Shown here in pieces: positions 17,619 to 26,949 of a stretch of 64,000 nucleotides of DNA. Source of the DNA: Bacillota bacterium (GTDB lineage: Bacteria > Bacillota > Clostridia > Lachnospirales > Lachnospiraceae); NCBI GenBank assembly GCA_023407575.1, contig JAEYLX010000026.1, forward strand, positions 558,001 to 622,000. The letters run 5' to 3'. Positions within the stretch are counted from its first letter, which is position 1. Each line of letters opens with the position of its first letter. The translations under genes were made by a program, and so were the position numbers. Below the pieces are notes generated by a model. That model saw only the letters and a list, made by a program, of their open reading frames with translations, was not told the DNA's origin and ran no database searches.

Positions 17619-17632
17619 TGAATATTTATTCA
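17619..17632. promoter_or_regulatory. ARG box (ArgR/AhrC operator) upstream of carAB
   Basis: TGAATATTTATTCA is a perfect half-box palindrome matching the ARG-box core TGAAT-WWWW-ATTCA. A weaker second box (TTAATAAAAATTAA) follows within a few bases, as ArgR hexamers usually need. It lies 130 bases before carA, where promoter elements such as TTGAAT (17583) and TATAGA (17608) can be suggested. This points to arginine-controlled carbamoyl phosphate synthesis. The remainder of 17446-17763 is AT-rich without a gene. Confidence 0.65.
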
Positions 17633-17763
17633 AAATTATTAATAAAAATTAAAAGATGGATTGACGAGATATGCAAAGTAGTGTATCGTTTAAGTTGACC
17701 TGTATTCTTTTTTTTTGCAAAAATTTAGTCACTAGCCGCTTATGCGGTAGAATGGAGGATTTG

Positions 17764-18846
17764 ATGAAAGCATTCTTAATTCTTGAGGATGGCAATGTCT
17801 TTACCGGTGAAAGTATAGGGGCGCAGAGAGAGATCATTAGTGAGATCGTCTTCAATACTGGAATGACAGGGTATCTGGAGGTATTGACTGACCCTTCCTA
17901 CGCTGGTCAAAGTGTGGTAATGACTTATCCTTTGATTGGTAACTACGGGATTAGCTATGAAGACATGGAATCACACAAGCCTTGGCTGGATGGTTTTATT
18001 GTAAGAGAATTATCAAGAATACCTAGCAATTTTCGAAGTGAAGAAAGCATTCAAAGCTTCCTGGAGCGTAATGATATTCCTGGAATAGCAGGGATTGATA
18101 CCAGAGCACTGGTTAAAATCTTAAGGAATAAGGGCACGATGAATGGAATGATTACAACAGACGAGAATTATAAGCTCGAAGATGTAATTAATAAAATTCA
18201 TCAGTATCAAGTACTTAAAGTGATTGAAAAAACAAGCAGAACCGATGTTAAAGTAGTTCCAGCCATCGGAGAAACAAAGTATAAGGTTGCATTAATGGAT
18301 TATGGCTTAAAGCTGAATATTCCAAGATGTTTATCAAATAGAGGCTGTGAGGTAACGATATATCCAGCTTTCACAAAGGCAGAAGAAGTGCTGAAAAATA
18401 ATCCTGATGGAATTATGTTATCCAATGGACCTGGTGATCCAAAGGAGTGCACTGATATAATAAAAGAAGTTAAGAACATGTTTGACAGCAATGTACCAAT
18501 CTTTGCAATTTGCCTGGGACATCAGTTACTTGCTCTTGCAAACGGTGGAGACACACAAAAAATGAAGTATGGACATCGAGGAGCCAACCATCCGGTAAAG
18601 GATTTGAAAACTGGAAGAGTTTATATCTCTACACAAAATCATGGATACATGGTATTGCCGGAAAGTTTAAAACCACAGGTTGCAGAAGTAAGTTTTGTCA
18701 ATGTAAATGACAAAACAGTGGAAGGAATGCACTACCTGGGTAAGAATGTATTCTCGGTGCAATTCCATCCTGAAGCATGTGCAGGACCGATGGATAGTGA
18801 ATTTTTATTCAACGAATTTATTAATATGATGGAGGTACAGCGATAA
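17764..18846 (+). CDS. carA: Carbamoyl-phosphate synthase small subunit (glutaminase)
   Basis: Hydrolyses glutamine and passes ammonia to CarB. 360 residues, the normal length. Has the class I amidotransferase triad: Cys in FAICLGHQLLALA, and His/Glu in VQFHPEACAG. The N-terminal CPSase small-chain domain begins AFLILEDGNVFTGES. The frame extends upstream to 17671, but GGAGG at 17754-17758 fixes the start at 17764. It overlaps carB by one base (TAATG). An ARG-box-like operator upstream suggests repression by arginine. Confidence 0.96.
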   Translation: MKAFLILEDGNVFTGESIGAQREIISEIVFNTGMTGYLEVLTDPSYAGQSVVMTYPLIGNYGISYEDMESHKPWLDGFIVRELSRIPSNFRSEESIQSFLERNDIPGIAGIDTRALVKILRNKGTMNGMITTDENYKLEDVINKIHQYQVLKVIEKTSRTDVKVVPAIGETKYKVALMDYGLKLNIPRCLSNRGCEVTIYPAFTKAEEVLKNNPDGIMLSNGPGDPKECTDIIKEVKNMFDSNVPIFAICLGHQLLALANGGDTQKMKYGHRGANHPVKDLKTGRVYISTQNHGYMVLPESLKPQVAEVSFVNVNDKTVEGMHYLGKNVFSVQFHPEACAGPMDSEFLFNEFINMMEVQR

Positions 18847-21800
18847 TGCCAAGAAATGAGAGTATCCAAAAAGTATTAGTAGTTGGGTCGGGTCCAATTA
18901 TCATTGGTCAGGCGGCAGAGTTTGACTATGCGGGAACACAGGCATGTCGCTCATTAAAAGAAGAAGGCATTACAGTAGTACTGGTAAATTCAAATCCGGC
19001 AACCATTATGACAGACAAAGAAATCGCTGATATTGTCTACATAGAGCCATTAACACCGGATTTCGTAAAGAGAATTATTCTAAAGGAGAAGCCAGACAGT
19101 GTATTACCTACCCTCGGAGGTCAGGCAGCTCTTAACATTGCTATGGAACTTGAGGAGTCCGGATTTCTAAAAGAGAATGATGTTAAATTAATTGGTACCA
19201 CTTCTTTAACTATCAAAAAGGCAGAGGACCGATTAGAATTTAAAACTACCATGGAGAAGATTGGAGAGCCTTGTGCGCCAAGTACTGTAGTAACAACAGT
19301 TAAGGCTGCAGTAGAGTTTGCTGAAATAATTGGATATCCGGTGGTAGTACGTCCCGCTTATACGCTAGGAGGCAGTGGTGGTGGTATAGCAGCGACCCAG
19401 GAAGAGCTGGAAGATATCTGCTCCAATGGATTACGTCTATCCCGTGTAGGCCAGTGCTTAATTGAGCGTTGTATTGCAGGCTGGAAGGAAATTGAATACG
19501 AAGTAATGCGTGATGGTGCAGGGAATTGTATTACCGTATGTAACATGGAGAACCTGGATCCAGTTGGAGTTCATACTGGTGACAGTATCGTAGTTGCACC
19601 CTCTCAAACCTTAGGGGATAAAGAGTATCAGATGTTGAGAAGCTCTGCTTTAAATATTATTACTGAACTTGGTATCACTGGTGGCTGTAACGTACAGTAT
19701 GCGCTTCATCCTGATACCTTTGAATACTGTGTAATTGAAGTTAATCCCCGTGTAAGCCGTTCCTCCGCTCTTGCATCTAAAGCGACTGGTTATCCAATTG
19801 CCAAGGTGGCGGCAAAGATTGCTCTGGGATATCATTTAGATGAGATTCAAAATGCAGTAACCAAGAAAACCTATGCTAGTTTTGAACCAACACTGGATTA
19901 CTGTGTAGTCAAAATACCAAAGTGGCCTTTTGATAAATTCATTACCGCCAAAAGGGTTCTATCCACCCAAATGAAGGCAACTGGTGAGGTAATGGCAATT
20001 AGCAACAGCTTTGAAGCTGCTTTAATGAAGGCACTTCGCTCTCTGGAACAGAATATCTACAGCTTGAAGTATGGTAATTATGGAAAGATGACACTAGAAG
20101 AAGTGAAAGAGGAACTATATAAGATAGATGACAGACGACTCTTTGCAATTGCTGAAGCAATCCGTAAAGGAATTACCTTTGAGCAAATACATGACATCAC
20201 TAAAATTGATTATTGGTTCATTGATAAGATAGCAATTCTCGTAAAACTTGAGCAAGATTTGGCGACAAAACCTCACAGCATTGAGCTGCTTAAGGAAGCG
20301 AAAAGACTGGGCTACCCAGATAAAGTTATCTCTGAATTGACAGGTAAGTCTGTGGCTGAAATTAAAGCTGACCGTAAGCAGAATGGCATCGTAGCAGCAT
20401 ATAAGATGGTAGATACCTGTGCAGCTGAATTTGATGCTGCTACTCCTTATTACTACTCAACCTTCGGAGATTACAATGAGGTAGAAGAGACCAGTGGAAG
20501 AAAGAAGATTATGGTTCTGGGTTCCGGGCCAATCCGTATCGGTCAAGGTATTGAATTTGATTACTGCTCGGTACACAGTGTATGGGCATTATCAAAGAGT
20601 GGCTGTGAAACCATTATTGTAAACAACAATCCAGAGACAGTAAGTACGGACTTTGATATTGCTGATAAGCTGTATTTTGAGCCTCTTACACCTGAGGATG
20701 TCGAAAGTATTGTTGATATCGAAAAGCCAGACGGCGCAGTGGTTCAGTTCGGTGGTCAGACTGCAATTAAACTAACAGATGCATTACTTAAGATGGGTGT
20801 ACCTATTCTTGGAACCTCGGCAGCAGATGTGGATGCAGCAGAGGATAGAGAGTTATTTGATAAGATACTGGAAGATTGTAATATACCAAGACCAGCAGGT
20901 AAGACAGTATATACCACGGAGGAAGCGCTTGCAGCTGCAAAAGAGCTGGGGTATCCGGTTCTGGTTCGTCCATCCTATGTACTTGGCGGTCAGGGCATGC
21001 AGATTGCCATTAGTGATGAAGATATAGTAGAGTTTATGAATATCATTAATATGACAGTTCAGGAACATCCAATATTAGTTGATAAATACCTCATGGGTAA
21101 AGAAGTAGAAGTTGATGCGGTATGTGATGGAGAAGATATTCTAATCCCTGGTATTATGGAACATATTGAAAGAGCCGGAATTCATTCAGGAGATAGTATT
21201 TCGGTATATCCGTCTCAAAGCATAAGCGATAAAGTAAAGGATGAGATAGTTGATTATACCAAAAAACTGGCAAGCTCCTTACATGTCATCGGATTAATCA
21301 ACATTCAGTTCATCGTATTCAACGAAAAGGTATATGTAATCGAAGTAAATCCTCGTTCCAGTCGTACAGTTCCTTATATTAGTAAAGTAACTGCACTTCC
21401 AATTGTAGATATCGCAACAAAGGTTATCCTAGGTGAGAGCATTAAGTCACAGGGTTATGAACCTGGATTGTGGCCGGAATCAGCATATATCGCAATCAAG
21501 ATGCCGGTGTTCTCCTTTGAGAAGCTTCGCGGTGCAGAAACTAGTTTAGGGCCAGAAATGAAATCTACCGGTGAGTGCTTAGGTATTGCAAAGACCTATC
21601 ACGAAGCTCTATATAAAGCCTTTTTAGGAGCTGGTGTTAATCTGCCAAAACATAAGAAGATGATAATGACAGTGAAAAAACAGGATCGTGAAGAAGCAGT
21701 AGAGCTCGGTAGAAGGCTAATCGCACTTGGTTATGAAATCTTTGCCACCGAAGGAACAGCCGAAGCCTTAACTGATAATGGAATTCCAGCAACCACAATC

Positions 21801-22040
21801 CGTAAGATTGATCAGGATCATCCCAATATACTGGACCTTATCATGAGTCATGAAATTGATATGGTAATAAATACACCTACCTTAGGGCGTGATAAAACCA
21901 GAGATGGTTTCTTGATCCGTCGTACCTCCATAGAGACCGGTGTTACCTGCTTTACTGCAATTGATACAGCAGCGGCACTTCTCACCAGTATGGAGAATGC
22001 CAACGAAGAAATCACACTTGTAGACGTAGCGCAAATATAA
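18846..22040 (+). CDS. carB: Carbamoyl-phosphate synthase large subunit
   Basis: Makes carbamoyl phosphate from bicarbonate, ammonia and two ATP for arginine and pyrimidine synthesis. 1064 residues with two homologous halves: KVLVVGSGPIIIGQAAEFDYAG at the start and KIMVLGSGPIRIGQGIEFDY near residue 555 (each shown in part), ATP-grasp domains with VVRPAYTLGGSGGG and LVRPSYVLGGQGM, and a C-terminal MGS-like regulatory domain from about residue 935 (RLIALGYEIFATEGTAEAL). Complete and without visible defects. Coupled to carA and ended by a terminator at 22044. Because no pyr genes are near, an arginine-specific role is likely but inferred. Confidence 0.97.
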   Translation: MPRNESIQKVLVVGSGPIIIGQAAEFDYAGTQACRSLKEEGITVVLVNSNPATIMTDKEIADIVYIEPLTPDFVKRIILKEKPDSVLPTLGGQAALNIAMELEESGFLKENDVKLIGTTSLTIKKAEDRLEFKTTMEKIGEPCAPSTVVTTVKAAVEFAEIIGYPVVVRPAYTLGGSGGGIAATQEELEDICSNGLRLSRVGQCLIERCIAGWKEIEYEVMRDGAGNCITVCNMENLDPVGVHTGDSIVVAPSQTLGDKEYQMLRSSALNIITELGITGGCNVQYALHPDTFEYCVIEVNPRVSRSSALASKATGYPIAKVAAKIALGYHLDEIQNAVTKKTYASFEPTLDYCVVKIPKWPFDKFITAKRVLSTQMKATGEVMAISNSFEAALMKALRSLEQNIYSLKYGNYGKMTLEEVKEELYKIDDRRLFAIAEAIRKGITFEQIHDITKIDYWFIDKIAILVKLEQDLATKPHSIELLKEAKRLGYPDKVISELTGKSVAEIKADRKQNGIVAAYKMVDTCAAEFDAATPYYYSTFGDYNEVEETSGRKKIMVLGSGPIRIGQGIEFDYCSVHSVWALSKSGCETIIVNNNPETVSTDFDIADKLYFEPLTPEDVESIVDIEKPDGAVVQFGGQTAIKLTDALLKMGVPILGTSAADVDAAEDRELFDKILEDCNIPRPAGKTVYTTEEALAAAKELGYPVLVRPSYVLGGQGMQIAISDEDIVEFMNIINMTVQEHPILVDKYLMGKEVEVDAVCDGEDILIPGIMEHIERAGIHSGDSISVYPSQSISDKVKDEIVDYTKKLASSLHVIGLINIQFIVFNEKVYVIEVNPRSSRTVPYISKVTALPIVDIATKVILGESIKSQGYEPGLWPESAYIAIKMPVFSFEKLRGAETSLGPEMKSTGECLGIAKTYHEALYKAFLGAGVNLPKHKKMIMTVKKQDREEAVELGRRLIALGYEIFATEGTAEALTDNGIPATTIRKIDQDHPNILDLIMSHEIDMVINTPTLGRDKTRDGFLIRRTSIETGVTCFTAIDTAAALLTSMENANEEITLVDVAQI

Positions 22041-22043
22041 TAC

Positions 22044-22092
22044 AAAGAGACTGATTTGAACTAGCCAATACGGTGGTAAAATCAGTCTCTTT
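22044..22092 (+). terminator. Terminator after carAB
   Basis: AAAGAGACTGATTT (22044-22057) pairs with AAATCAGTCTCTTT (22078-22091), 20-base loop. Confidence 0.88.
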
Positions 22093-22330
22093 ATTATTAC
22101 TAAGTAGGCTTATATTCATTCATTATAAAATTTCCTGATCATAAAGAGTGCATTAGTGATAATTGTTACTCCTTGGAAATTTTAATGTGCTTATTATTTT
22201 ATTCTAAATCTATATTAATAAAATTGCATAGTAATCTAGGTGGATGTATTGTATAATAATACCAGTTTGTTTTGTGGTGAAAGCCTGGCTACACCTACAT
22301 TATATTGAGGGAAAAGAGTTGGAGGATAAA

Positions 22331-22519
22331 ATGAAAATATCGCAAATACTGTTAGTTTATTTTATACAATTTGTACTGGTATTTATTTTAATGTTTCTAT
22401 TCGTAGAAGAGAACATTATAAAAAGCTTGTTATTTAGTGCCGCTTATATAGCTGTACTCGGAGGAATTAAGTATATAAAATATAGACTCACAAAAAAGAA
22501 AGTTAGTCAAGAAAGTTAA
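22331..22519 (+). CDS. Small two-helix membrane protein
   Basis: 62 residues, two hydrophobic segments (about 5-24 and 30-47) and a basic tail ending YRLTKKKVSQES. GGAGG at 22321-22325 decides for ATG 22331 over an upstream start in the same frame. No family recognised. A tandem 15-base repeat and then a DUF2500 gene follow, so it may be the first gene of a small unit. Confidence 0.65.
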   Translation: MKISQILLVYFIQFVLVFILMFLFVEENIIKSLLFSAAYIAVLGGIKYIKYRLTKKKVSQES

Positions 22520-22526
22520 GGAAGTA

Positions 22527-22556
22527 GCAGTAATAGAAATGGCAGTAATAGAAATA
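22527..22556 (+). repeat. Two tandem copies of a 15-base unit
   Basis: GCAGTAATAGAAATG followed directly by a copy with one change. Non-coding; probably replication slippage. Confidence 0.7.
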
Positions 22557-22611
22557 GCATATAACTAGGAGTAATAAAAAGAATTAAATAAATCAGTGGG
22601 AGGATATATGA

Positions 22612-23004
22612 ATGGGATTTTCACCGTTTGAAGGACCGGGTATCATGTTTAGTATAATACCTATAATCGTAATATTAGGATTTATCCTTGTATTTACATT
22701 AATAATCGTATTTTTGATACTTGGCGTTAAACAATGGAGTAAGAATAATGCATCTCCAATTCTTACAGTGGAGGCTACTGTTATAACGAAGAGGTCACAG
22801 ATAGATCATTTTCAAAATAATACAGATAATATGTTTCAGGATACCTCTTCAACAACCTATTATGTAACTTTTGAAGTAGCTAGCGGTGACCGAATGGAAT
22901 TTCATGTTCGTGATAAAGAGTACGGGTTACTGGTAGAACAGGATAGTGGAAAGCTTACCTTTCAGGGAACTCGTTATTTGGGATTTTTACGCACAAGGGA
23001 CTGA
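22612..23004 (+). CDS. DUF2500 family membrane protein
   Basis: 130 residues: one N-terminal membrane helix (about 12-38), then a small beta-rich domain with the DUF2500 pattern SPILTVEATVITKR, TTYYVTFEVASGDRMEFHV and LTFQGTRYLGF. Function of this family is unknown; it is common in Firmicutes and enterobacteria. GGGAGGAT precedes the ATG. An acetyltransferase gene follows after 38 bases. Confidence 0.85.
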   Translation: MGFSPFEGPGIMFSIIPIIVILGFILVFTLIIVFLILGVKQWSKNNASPILTVEATVITKRSQIDHFQNNTDNMFQDTSSTTYYVTFEVASGDRMEFHVRDKEYGLLVEQDSGKLTFQGTRYLGFLRTRD

Positions 23005-23042
23005 TGTTTCTGTAGAATATTATTTGAAAGGACAATGGATAA

Positions 23043-23534
23043 ATGGCAGTAAGGGAAGCTAAAATTGATGATTTAGACTCAATCATGAAAGTTTATAGTA
23101 AAGCAAAAGAATATATGAACAATAATGGCAATTCTACGCAATGGAGGGATGGTTACCCGCAAAGAGAGCTTCTTGAAGATGACATAATGAAAAAGCATTG
23201 TTATGTAGTGTGCTCTTCTGATAACGAAGTACATGCTGTATTTGTCCTTATGTTCGGAGCTGATCCAACCTATGCGATCATAGAAAATGGTTCCTGGAAA
23301 AACGAAGACCCCTATGGAACAATTCATAGATTAGCAGGCGATGGAGCAATTAAGGGCGTAACCAGCAAATGTATAGAGTTTTGCAAAGAAAAAACAAAAA
23401 ATTTAAGAGCGGATACACATCATGATAATAAAATAATGCAATATCTTTTAGAGAAGAATGATTTTAAGCGGTGCGGTATTATTTATGTAGGTGATGGAAG
23501 TCCTAGAATTGCGTATCATTATGTAGGTATTTAA
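23043..23534 (+). CDS. GNAT-family N-acetyltransferase
   Basis: 163 residues of the acetyl-CoA-dependent GNAT fold: N-terminal VREAKIDDLDSIMKVY, a central strand HAVFVLMFG, the acetyl-CoA binding region near CIEFCKEKTKNLRADTH and a C-terminal LEKNDFKRCGIIYV block. Residues DTHHDNKIMQYLLEKNDF match the usual dTh.dN..m.....k.GF pattern. The substrate cannot be predicted. AAAGGA lies about 9 bases before the ATG. Located in a run of small, apparently unrelated genes. Confidence 0.85.
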   Translation: MAVREAKIDDLDSIMKVYSKAKEYMNNNGNSTQWRDGYPQRELLEDDIMKKHCYVVCSSDNEVHAVFVLMFGADPTYAIIENGSWKNEDPYGTIHRLAGDGAIKGVTSKCIEFCKEKTKNLRADTHHDNKIMQYLLEKNDFKRCGIIYVGDGSPRIAYHYVGI

Positions 23535-23586
23535 TTAAATTATAACGAATCAATGGAATACGATAATATTATAGAGGGAGATTGTT

Positions 23587-23982
23587 ATGAGCAAAAGCAG
23601 ACCCAATATAATAACCTTACTAGGGGATTATAATATACTGGTTGCAGTCTTACTCATTATATCCTGCTTTCCAATCTTAAACGTAGTTGAAATAACTGTT
23701 CAGCTACCTGGATTAAGTATTCCTAATATGAAACAAGAGGTAACAAGGATACTTTTTGCCGTTGTTTTAATGGCAATTGCTTATGGGTATCTGAAACTTA
23801 AAAAGTGGGGTTATTGGTTACTTATATCAAAGAATTTCATTCTAATAGTTGCATGGTTAATTTATAACTACCAACACCAACGGTATTTGTTTGCTTCTTT
23901 TTCAATATTATATTTGGTTGAATTAATATATGCGATACCTACATTTGGTTATTTCTATACGAAGAAAATGAAGCAAGTATGA
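23587..23982 (+). CDS. Four-helix integral membrane protein, unknown function
   Basis: 131 residues with four predicted membrane helices (roughly 13-33, 53-72, 78-96, 104-122) and a basic end (YTKKMKQV). GAGGGAG before the ATG supports translation. I recognise no family. Between this gene and the phosphotransferase lies about 217 bases with no gene I can support. Confidence 0.65.
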   Translation: MSKSRPNIITLLGDYNILVAVLLIISCFPILNVVEITVQLPGLSIPNMKQEVTRILFAVVLMAIAYGYLKLKKWGYWLLISKNFILIVAWLIYNYQHQRYLFASFSILYLVELIYAIPTFGYFYTKKMKQV

Positions 23983-24199
23983 ATGAATTACAGCAATGCT
24001 TCGGGTCTTTAATGACCACATTAATTTTATTGCTGCTTCGGTAATTCAATATCAAGAGGAGTTAGTTGATTATAAAATAACGCCGAAAGGAATGTTGCAA
24101 ATATTTGATAATCAAGAAATGCCGATAAAGGTTCTAAAAACGTTATACGTTCTAGTAATAACTAGTTTTTTAATATAAATATTGCACCTGAGGTGATAG

Positions 24200-25006
24200 A
24201 TGATAGATGAAATAGGGAAAGAATTGGGGAGTGGTGGAGCCTCCAATGTTTACGAATGGGGAGATAAGGAAGTAGTAAAAGTTTATAAACCTCATGTTAC
24301 AGATGATGTAATAGACAATGAATTATATATAGGACAGATATTAAATAATCATGTATTTGCAGCTCCAAAGCTGATAGGTTTGACAAATATTGATGGTAAA
24401 AAAGCTTTAATATATGAACGTATTCCTGGAAAGATAATGGCAGAACCACTTTTGCGAGGAGTATATCAAACCGAACTGGCAACTAAGTTTGCACAAATGC
24501 ATTATGATATTCATCAGAAAATAATAAATGAGTTACCCTCACAATATGATTTTCTAAGAAATCGCATTGTGGAGTTAAAGAGCATATTAGCAGATAAAGC
24601 CGAACTGTTATTAGAACTTCTTGATACCATGCCAAAGGGGAATACACTATGTCATGGAGATTACCAACCCCTCAATATAATCGGTGAAGATAATGAATAT
24701 CGTGTTATCGATTGGAATGGAGCCTGCTTAGGAAATCCATTATTAGATGTTGCATGGACCTATATGACATTAAGTTCACCTGCCATTAAGCATGTATTGC
24801 AAGAATCAATAGCAGAACTATTTGCTGATTTAGCAAAAGACTATGTGACCTGTTACTGCAAACTATCAGGGATTCAGGAAGAAGATATTTTTCGATGTTT
24901 ACCAATTACTGCAGCGAGAAGACTTTATGATAATAACCAGCAGGATACTGAAATATCGAGAAGTGAGAGAGCGTGGTTGTTAAAGCTTATGGAAAATAGA
25001 AAATAG
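24200..25006 (+). CDS. Aminoglycoside phosphotransferase (APH)-family kinase
   Basis: 268 residues with a protein-kinase-like fold. ELGSGGASNVYEWGDKEVVKVY is the glycine loop and lysine (seen as GSGGASNVYEWG plus VVKVY), LCHGDYQPLNII is the catalytic loop with its Asp and Asn, and VIDWNGACLGNPLLDVAW supplies the metal-binding Asp. The family includes antibiotic, choline and fructosamine kinases. The physiological substrate is unknown, and resistance should not be assumed. GAGGTGATAG precedes the ATG. Confidence 0.85.
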   Translation: MIDEIGKELGSGGASNVYEWGDKEVVKVYKPHVTDDVIDNELYIGQILNNHVFAAPKLIGLTNIDGKKALIYERIPGKIMAEPLLRGVYQTELATKFAQMHYDIHQKIINELPSQYDFLRNRIVELKSILADKAELLLELLDTMPKGNTLCHGDYQPLNIIGEDNEYRVIDWNGACLGNPLLDVAWTYMTLSSPAIKHVLQESIAELFADLAKDYVTCYCKLSGIQEEDIFRCLPITAARRLYDNNQQDTEISRSERAWLLKLMENRK

Positions 25007-25104
25007 ATGTTAATGTATGGTTAACCAATATGAATATGAGATTCTTGGTAAGTAAACTAACGATAACTATCGAGAGGAATTTAAAAATATAGAAAATCAG
25101 GATA

Positions 25105-25172
25105 GAGCCTTTGTGGAATTCTAAAATGTGTTTCGGTCGAGCGTCGATACACATTAGATGCCACAAAGGCTC
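25105..25172. terminator. Long hairpin between convergent genes
   Basis: GAGCCTTTGTGG (25105-25116) pairs with CCACAAAGGCTC (25161-25172). Inside, ATGTGT pairs with ACACAT and a TCGA/TCGA stem closes the loop. There is no T-run on either side, so it may be a weak bidirectional terminator or an mRNA-stabilising structure. Confidence 0.55.
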
Positions 25173-25201
25173 CATTCGTCTCTTATAAGTAGTTTCCAAC
25201 T

Positions 25202-25570
25202 CTACCTAGCCGGAATAATCTCGAGCCAGTAGCCATCCGGATCACTGATGAAGTAAATGCCCATGCCTGGATTTTCAAAACAAATACAACCCATTTCAGA
25301 ATGTTTTTTATGAGCAGCTTCGTAATCATCGGTTACAAAAGCTAGATGAATTTCATTGTCTCCAAGATTATAAGGACGATCCCAATCTCTTAGCCAAGTT
25401 AATTCCAGCTGATGATTCGTGGAGCCATCTCCCAGATATACAAGGATAAAGTCACCGGATTCCGGTGCTTTTCTTCTTACCTCTTTAAGACCAAGGGCTG
25501 ATTTATAGAATGCCAAGGACTTATCCAAGTCAAATACATTAATATTATTATGTGCAAATTTAAAATCCAT
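25202..25570 (-). CDS. Glyoxalase/VOC-fold protein, lactoylglutathione lyase-like
   Basis: 122 residues forming two betaalphabeta-beta-beta units of the vicinal-oxygen-chelate fold. Possible metal ligands are His in FAHNNINVFD, Glu in QLELTWLRDWD, His in EIHLAFVTDD and Glu near the end in YWLEIIPAR. These four fit a GloA-type metalloenzyme that detoxifies methylglyoxal adducts, though clostridia often lack glutathione, so the thiol cofactor is uncertain. AAAGG lies some 14 bases upstream of the ATG, a wider than usual gap. Confidence 0.85.
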   Translation of the reverse strand: MDFKFAHNNINVFDLDKSLAFYKSALGLKEVRRKAPESGDFILVYLGDGSTNHQLELTWLRDWDRPYNLGDNEIHLAFVTDDYEAAHKKHSEMGCICFENPGMGIYFISDPDGYWLEIIPAR

Positions 25571-25680
25571 AGTTTAACCCAACCTTTCTTAATAAGTAAG
25601 GATAGTATACCATCTTGAAGCAAGTTATCAAAGAGATATTCATAAATAGTAACTGCAAAAGTAACTTATTTAAAAATAAA

Positions 25681-25710
25681 AAGGAACATGCATTTAACTG
25701 CATGTTCCTT
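25681..25710 (-). terminator. Terminator of the Big2 surface protein gene
   Basis: AAGGAACATGCA (25681-25692) pairs with TGCATGTTCCTT (25699-25710); the minus strand then runs into TTTTTATTTTT. Confidence 0.85.
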
Positions 25711-25742
25711 ATAACTGTCATATGATTTAGTGGTTTTTCTGT

Positions 25743-26588
25743 CTAATTTAGCATTTTAGCTAAGGCAGCATCTCTTTGCGCCTTATAATTAGCAAGGTTA
25801 AATTTATCATCTAAGAACTTATTAAGACTTTTATCTAATGATGTACTTGAAGTTGGATCATACTTTGAATTAAAGTACTCATCCAGAGCTTTGTTAAGTT
25901 CATCATCATTAATAAAATCAAATTCAGGATGATTGTTAAAATACTCTTCTAATTTTGGTGCATCTTCCGTGCTAGTTACAATTACCGTACAACGGGAATA
26001 TCTGGGGGTTCCATCAACATTTGTAGCATCAATTTCAGCAAATGCATAGGTCAATCCTGCCTTCTTAGCAGTAATACGACCACTGGCACTTACGGATGCT
26101 ATATTGTAATCCTTGATAGAAAATTTGGCATTTTCAAGGGTGTTAATAGGCTTTAATATAACGCTTAAGTAATCCGACTTATCGACACCAAGAATAATTC
26201 TTGATTTGGTAAGCTTTACACTGAAAGCGGGAAGCCCTACAGTAACATCACAAGTTAAGCTGACGGGATAAGCACCATCTTTAATCGTAACAGTGACAAC
26301 CGCTGTGCCAGCTTTGTTGGCAGAGATAATACCACTATCTTCAGTAATTGAAGCGATATCTGGGTTGTCTGATTTAAAAAGTACCTTGGCATTTTCACCT
26401 AAATTGTACACTTTTAATGGAAAAGATTTGCCCTTTACTAATGTAATGCTCTTTAAATTTAACCGATAGCTGTCATTCTTCTCATTATCAATACTAGCTG
26501 CACTTGCTTTTGTCAAAGGCATCAGCAGGGTTAAAAAGAGAAGTAGGCCGAGAGTTAAAAAGCATTTACTTAATAATCTTGATTTCAT
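25743..26588 (-). CDS. Secreted protein with Ig-like (Big2) domains
   Basis: 281 residues. A signal peptide (MKSRLLSKCFLTLG, hydrophobic core, then ASAAS) is followed by two bacterial Ig-like domains: NPDIASITEDSGIISANKAGTAVV (about residues 70-100) and YNIASVSASGRITAKKAGLTYA (about 155-185), each given in part. Such domains usually mediate adhesion or act as spacers. The C-terminal 75 residues are helical and charged, with EYFNNHPEF and ALDEYFNSKYD repeats. GGAGG fits the ATG at 26586-26588; a longer in-frame start 12 codons up has no ribosome site. No sortase motif or lipobox is visible, so it is probably released. Confidence 0.82.
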   Translation of the reverse strand: MKSRLLSKCFLTLGLLLFLTLLMPLTKASAASIDNEKNDSYRLNLKSITLVKGKSFPLKVYNLGENAKVLFKSDNPDIASITEDSGIISANKAGTAVVTVTIKDGAYPVSLTCDVTVGLPAFSVKLTKSRIILGVDKSDYLSVILKPINTLENAKFSIKDYNIASVSASGRITAKKAGLTYAFAEIDATNVDGTPRYSRCTVIVTSTEDAPKLEEYFNNHPEFDFINDDELNKALDEYFNSKYDPTSSTSLDKSLNKFLDDKFNLANYKAQRDAALAKMLN

Positions 26589-26832
26589 GGCTATTCCTCC
26601 GAATTCTGAAAATCCCTTTGTCACATCCTAAAAATATAATAACATTCATTTTTGTCAGAAAAGTGTCATAATGTAAAAATTTATATAATAATTTCTTAAT
26701 ATATTCCAGTAGTATTTACTAAATCTTTCAAGGATATCCGGGTTATAATAGGTTCTATGTGACGATTTTAGAACTTTGGATATGAAAATATAACTAAATT
26801 ACTGGTAATATCTGAATGGCTTACTTTACTAC

Positions 26833-26862
26833 TTGTCTTAAGCGTATCATTTGGGATATAAT
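26833..26862 (+). promoter_or_regulatory. Promoter of the two-component operon
   Basis: TTGTCT (26833-26838), 18-base spacer, TATAAT (26857-26862). A perfect 17-base palindrome, ATGGCTCA-G-TGAGCCAT, follows at 26903-26919 in the leader and could be an operator or mRNA hairpin. The rest of 26589-26949 is AT-rich without a gene. Confidence 0.6.
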
Positions 26863-26949
26863 GTTGGCAACTAGTGATTTTTGGCGACTATTCGATTTTA
26901 TGATGGCTCAGTGAGCCATATTGAGGTTAATAATGAAAGGAGATATGAT

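Noticed and set aside
23996..24178. 60-residue open frame before the phosphotransferase gene
   Set aside because: No ribosome site, no recognisable features, and ordinary AT-rich composition.
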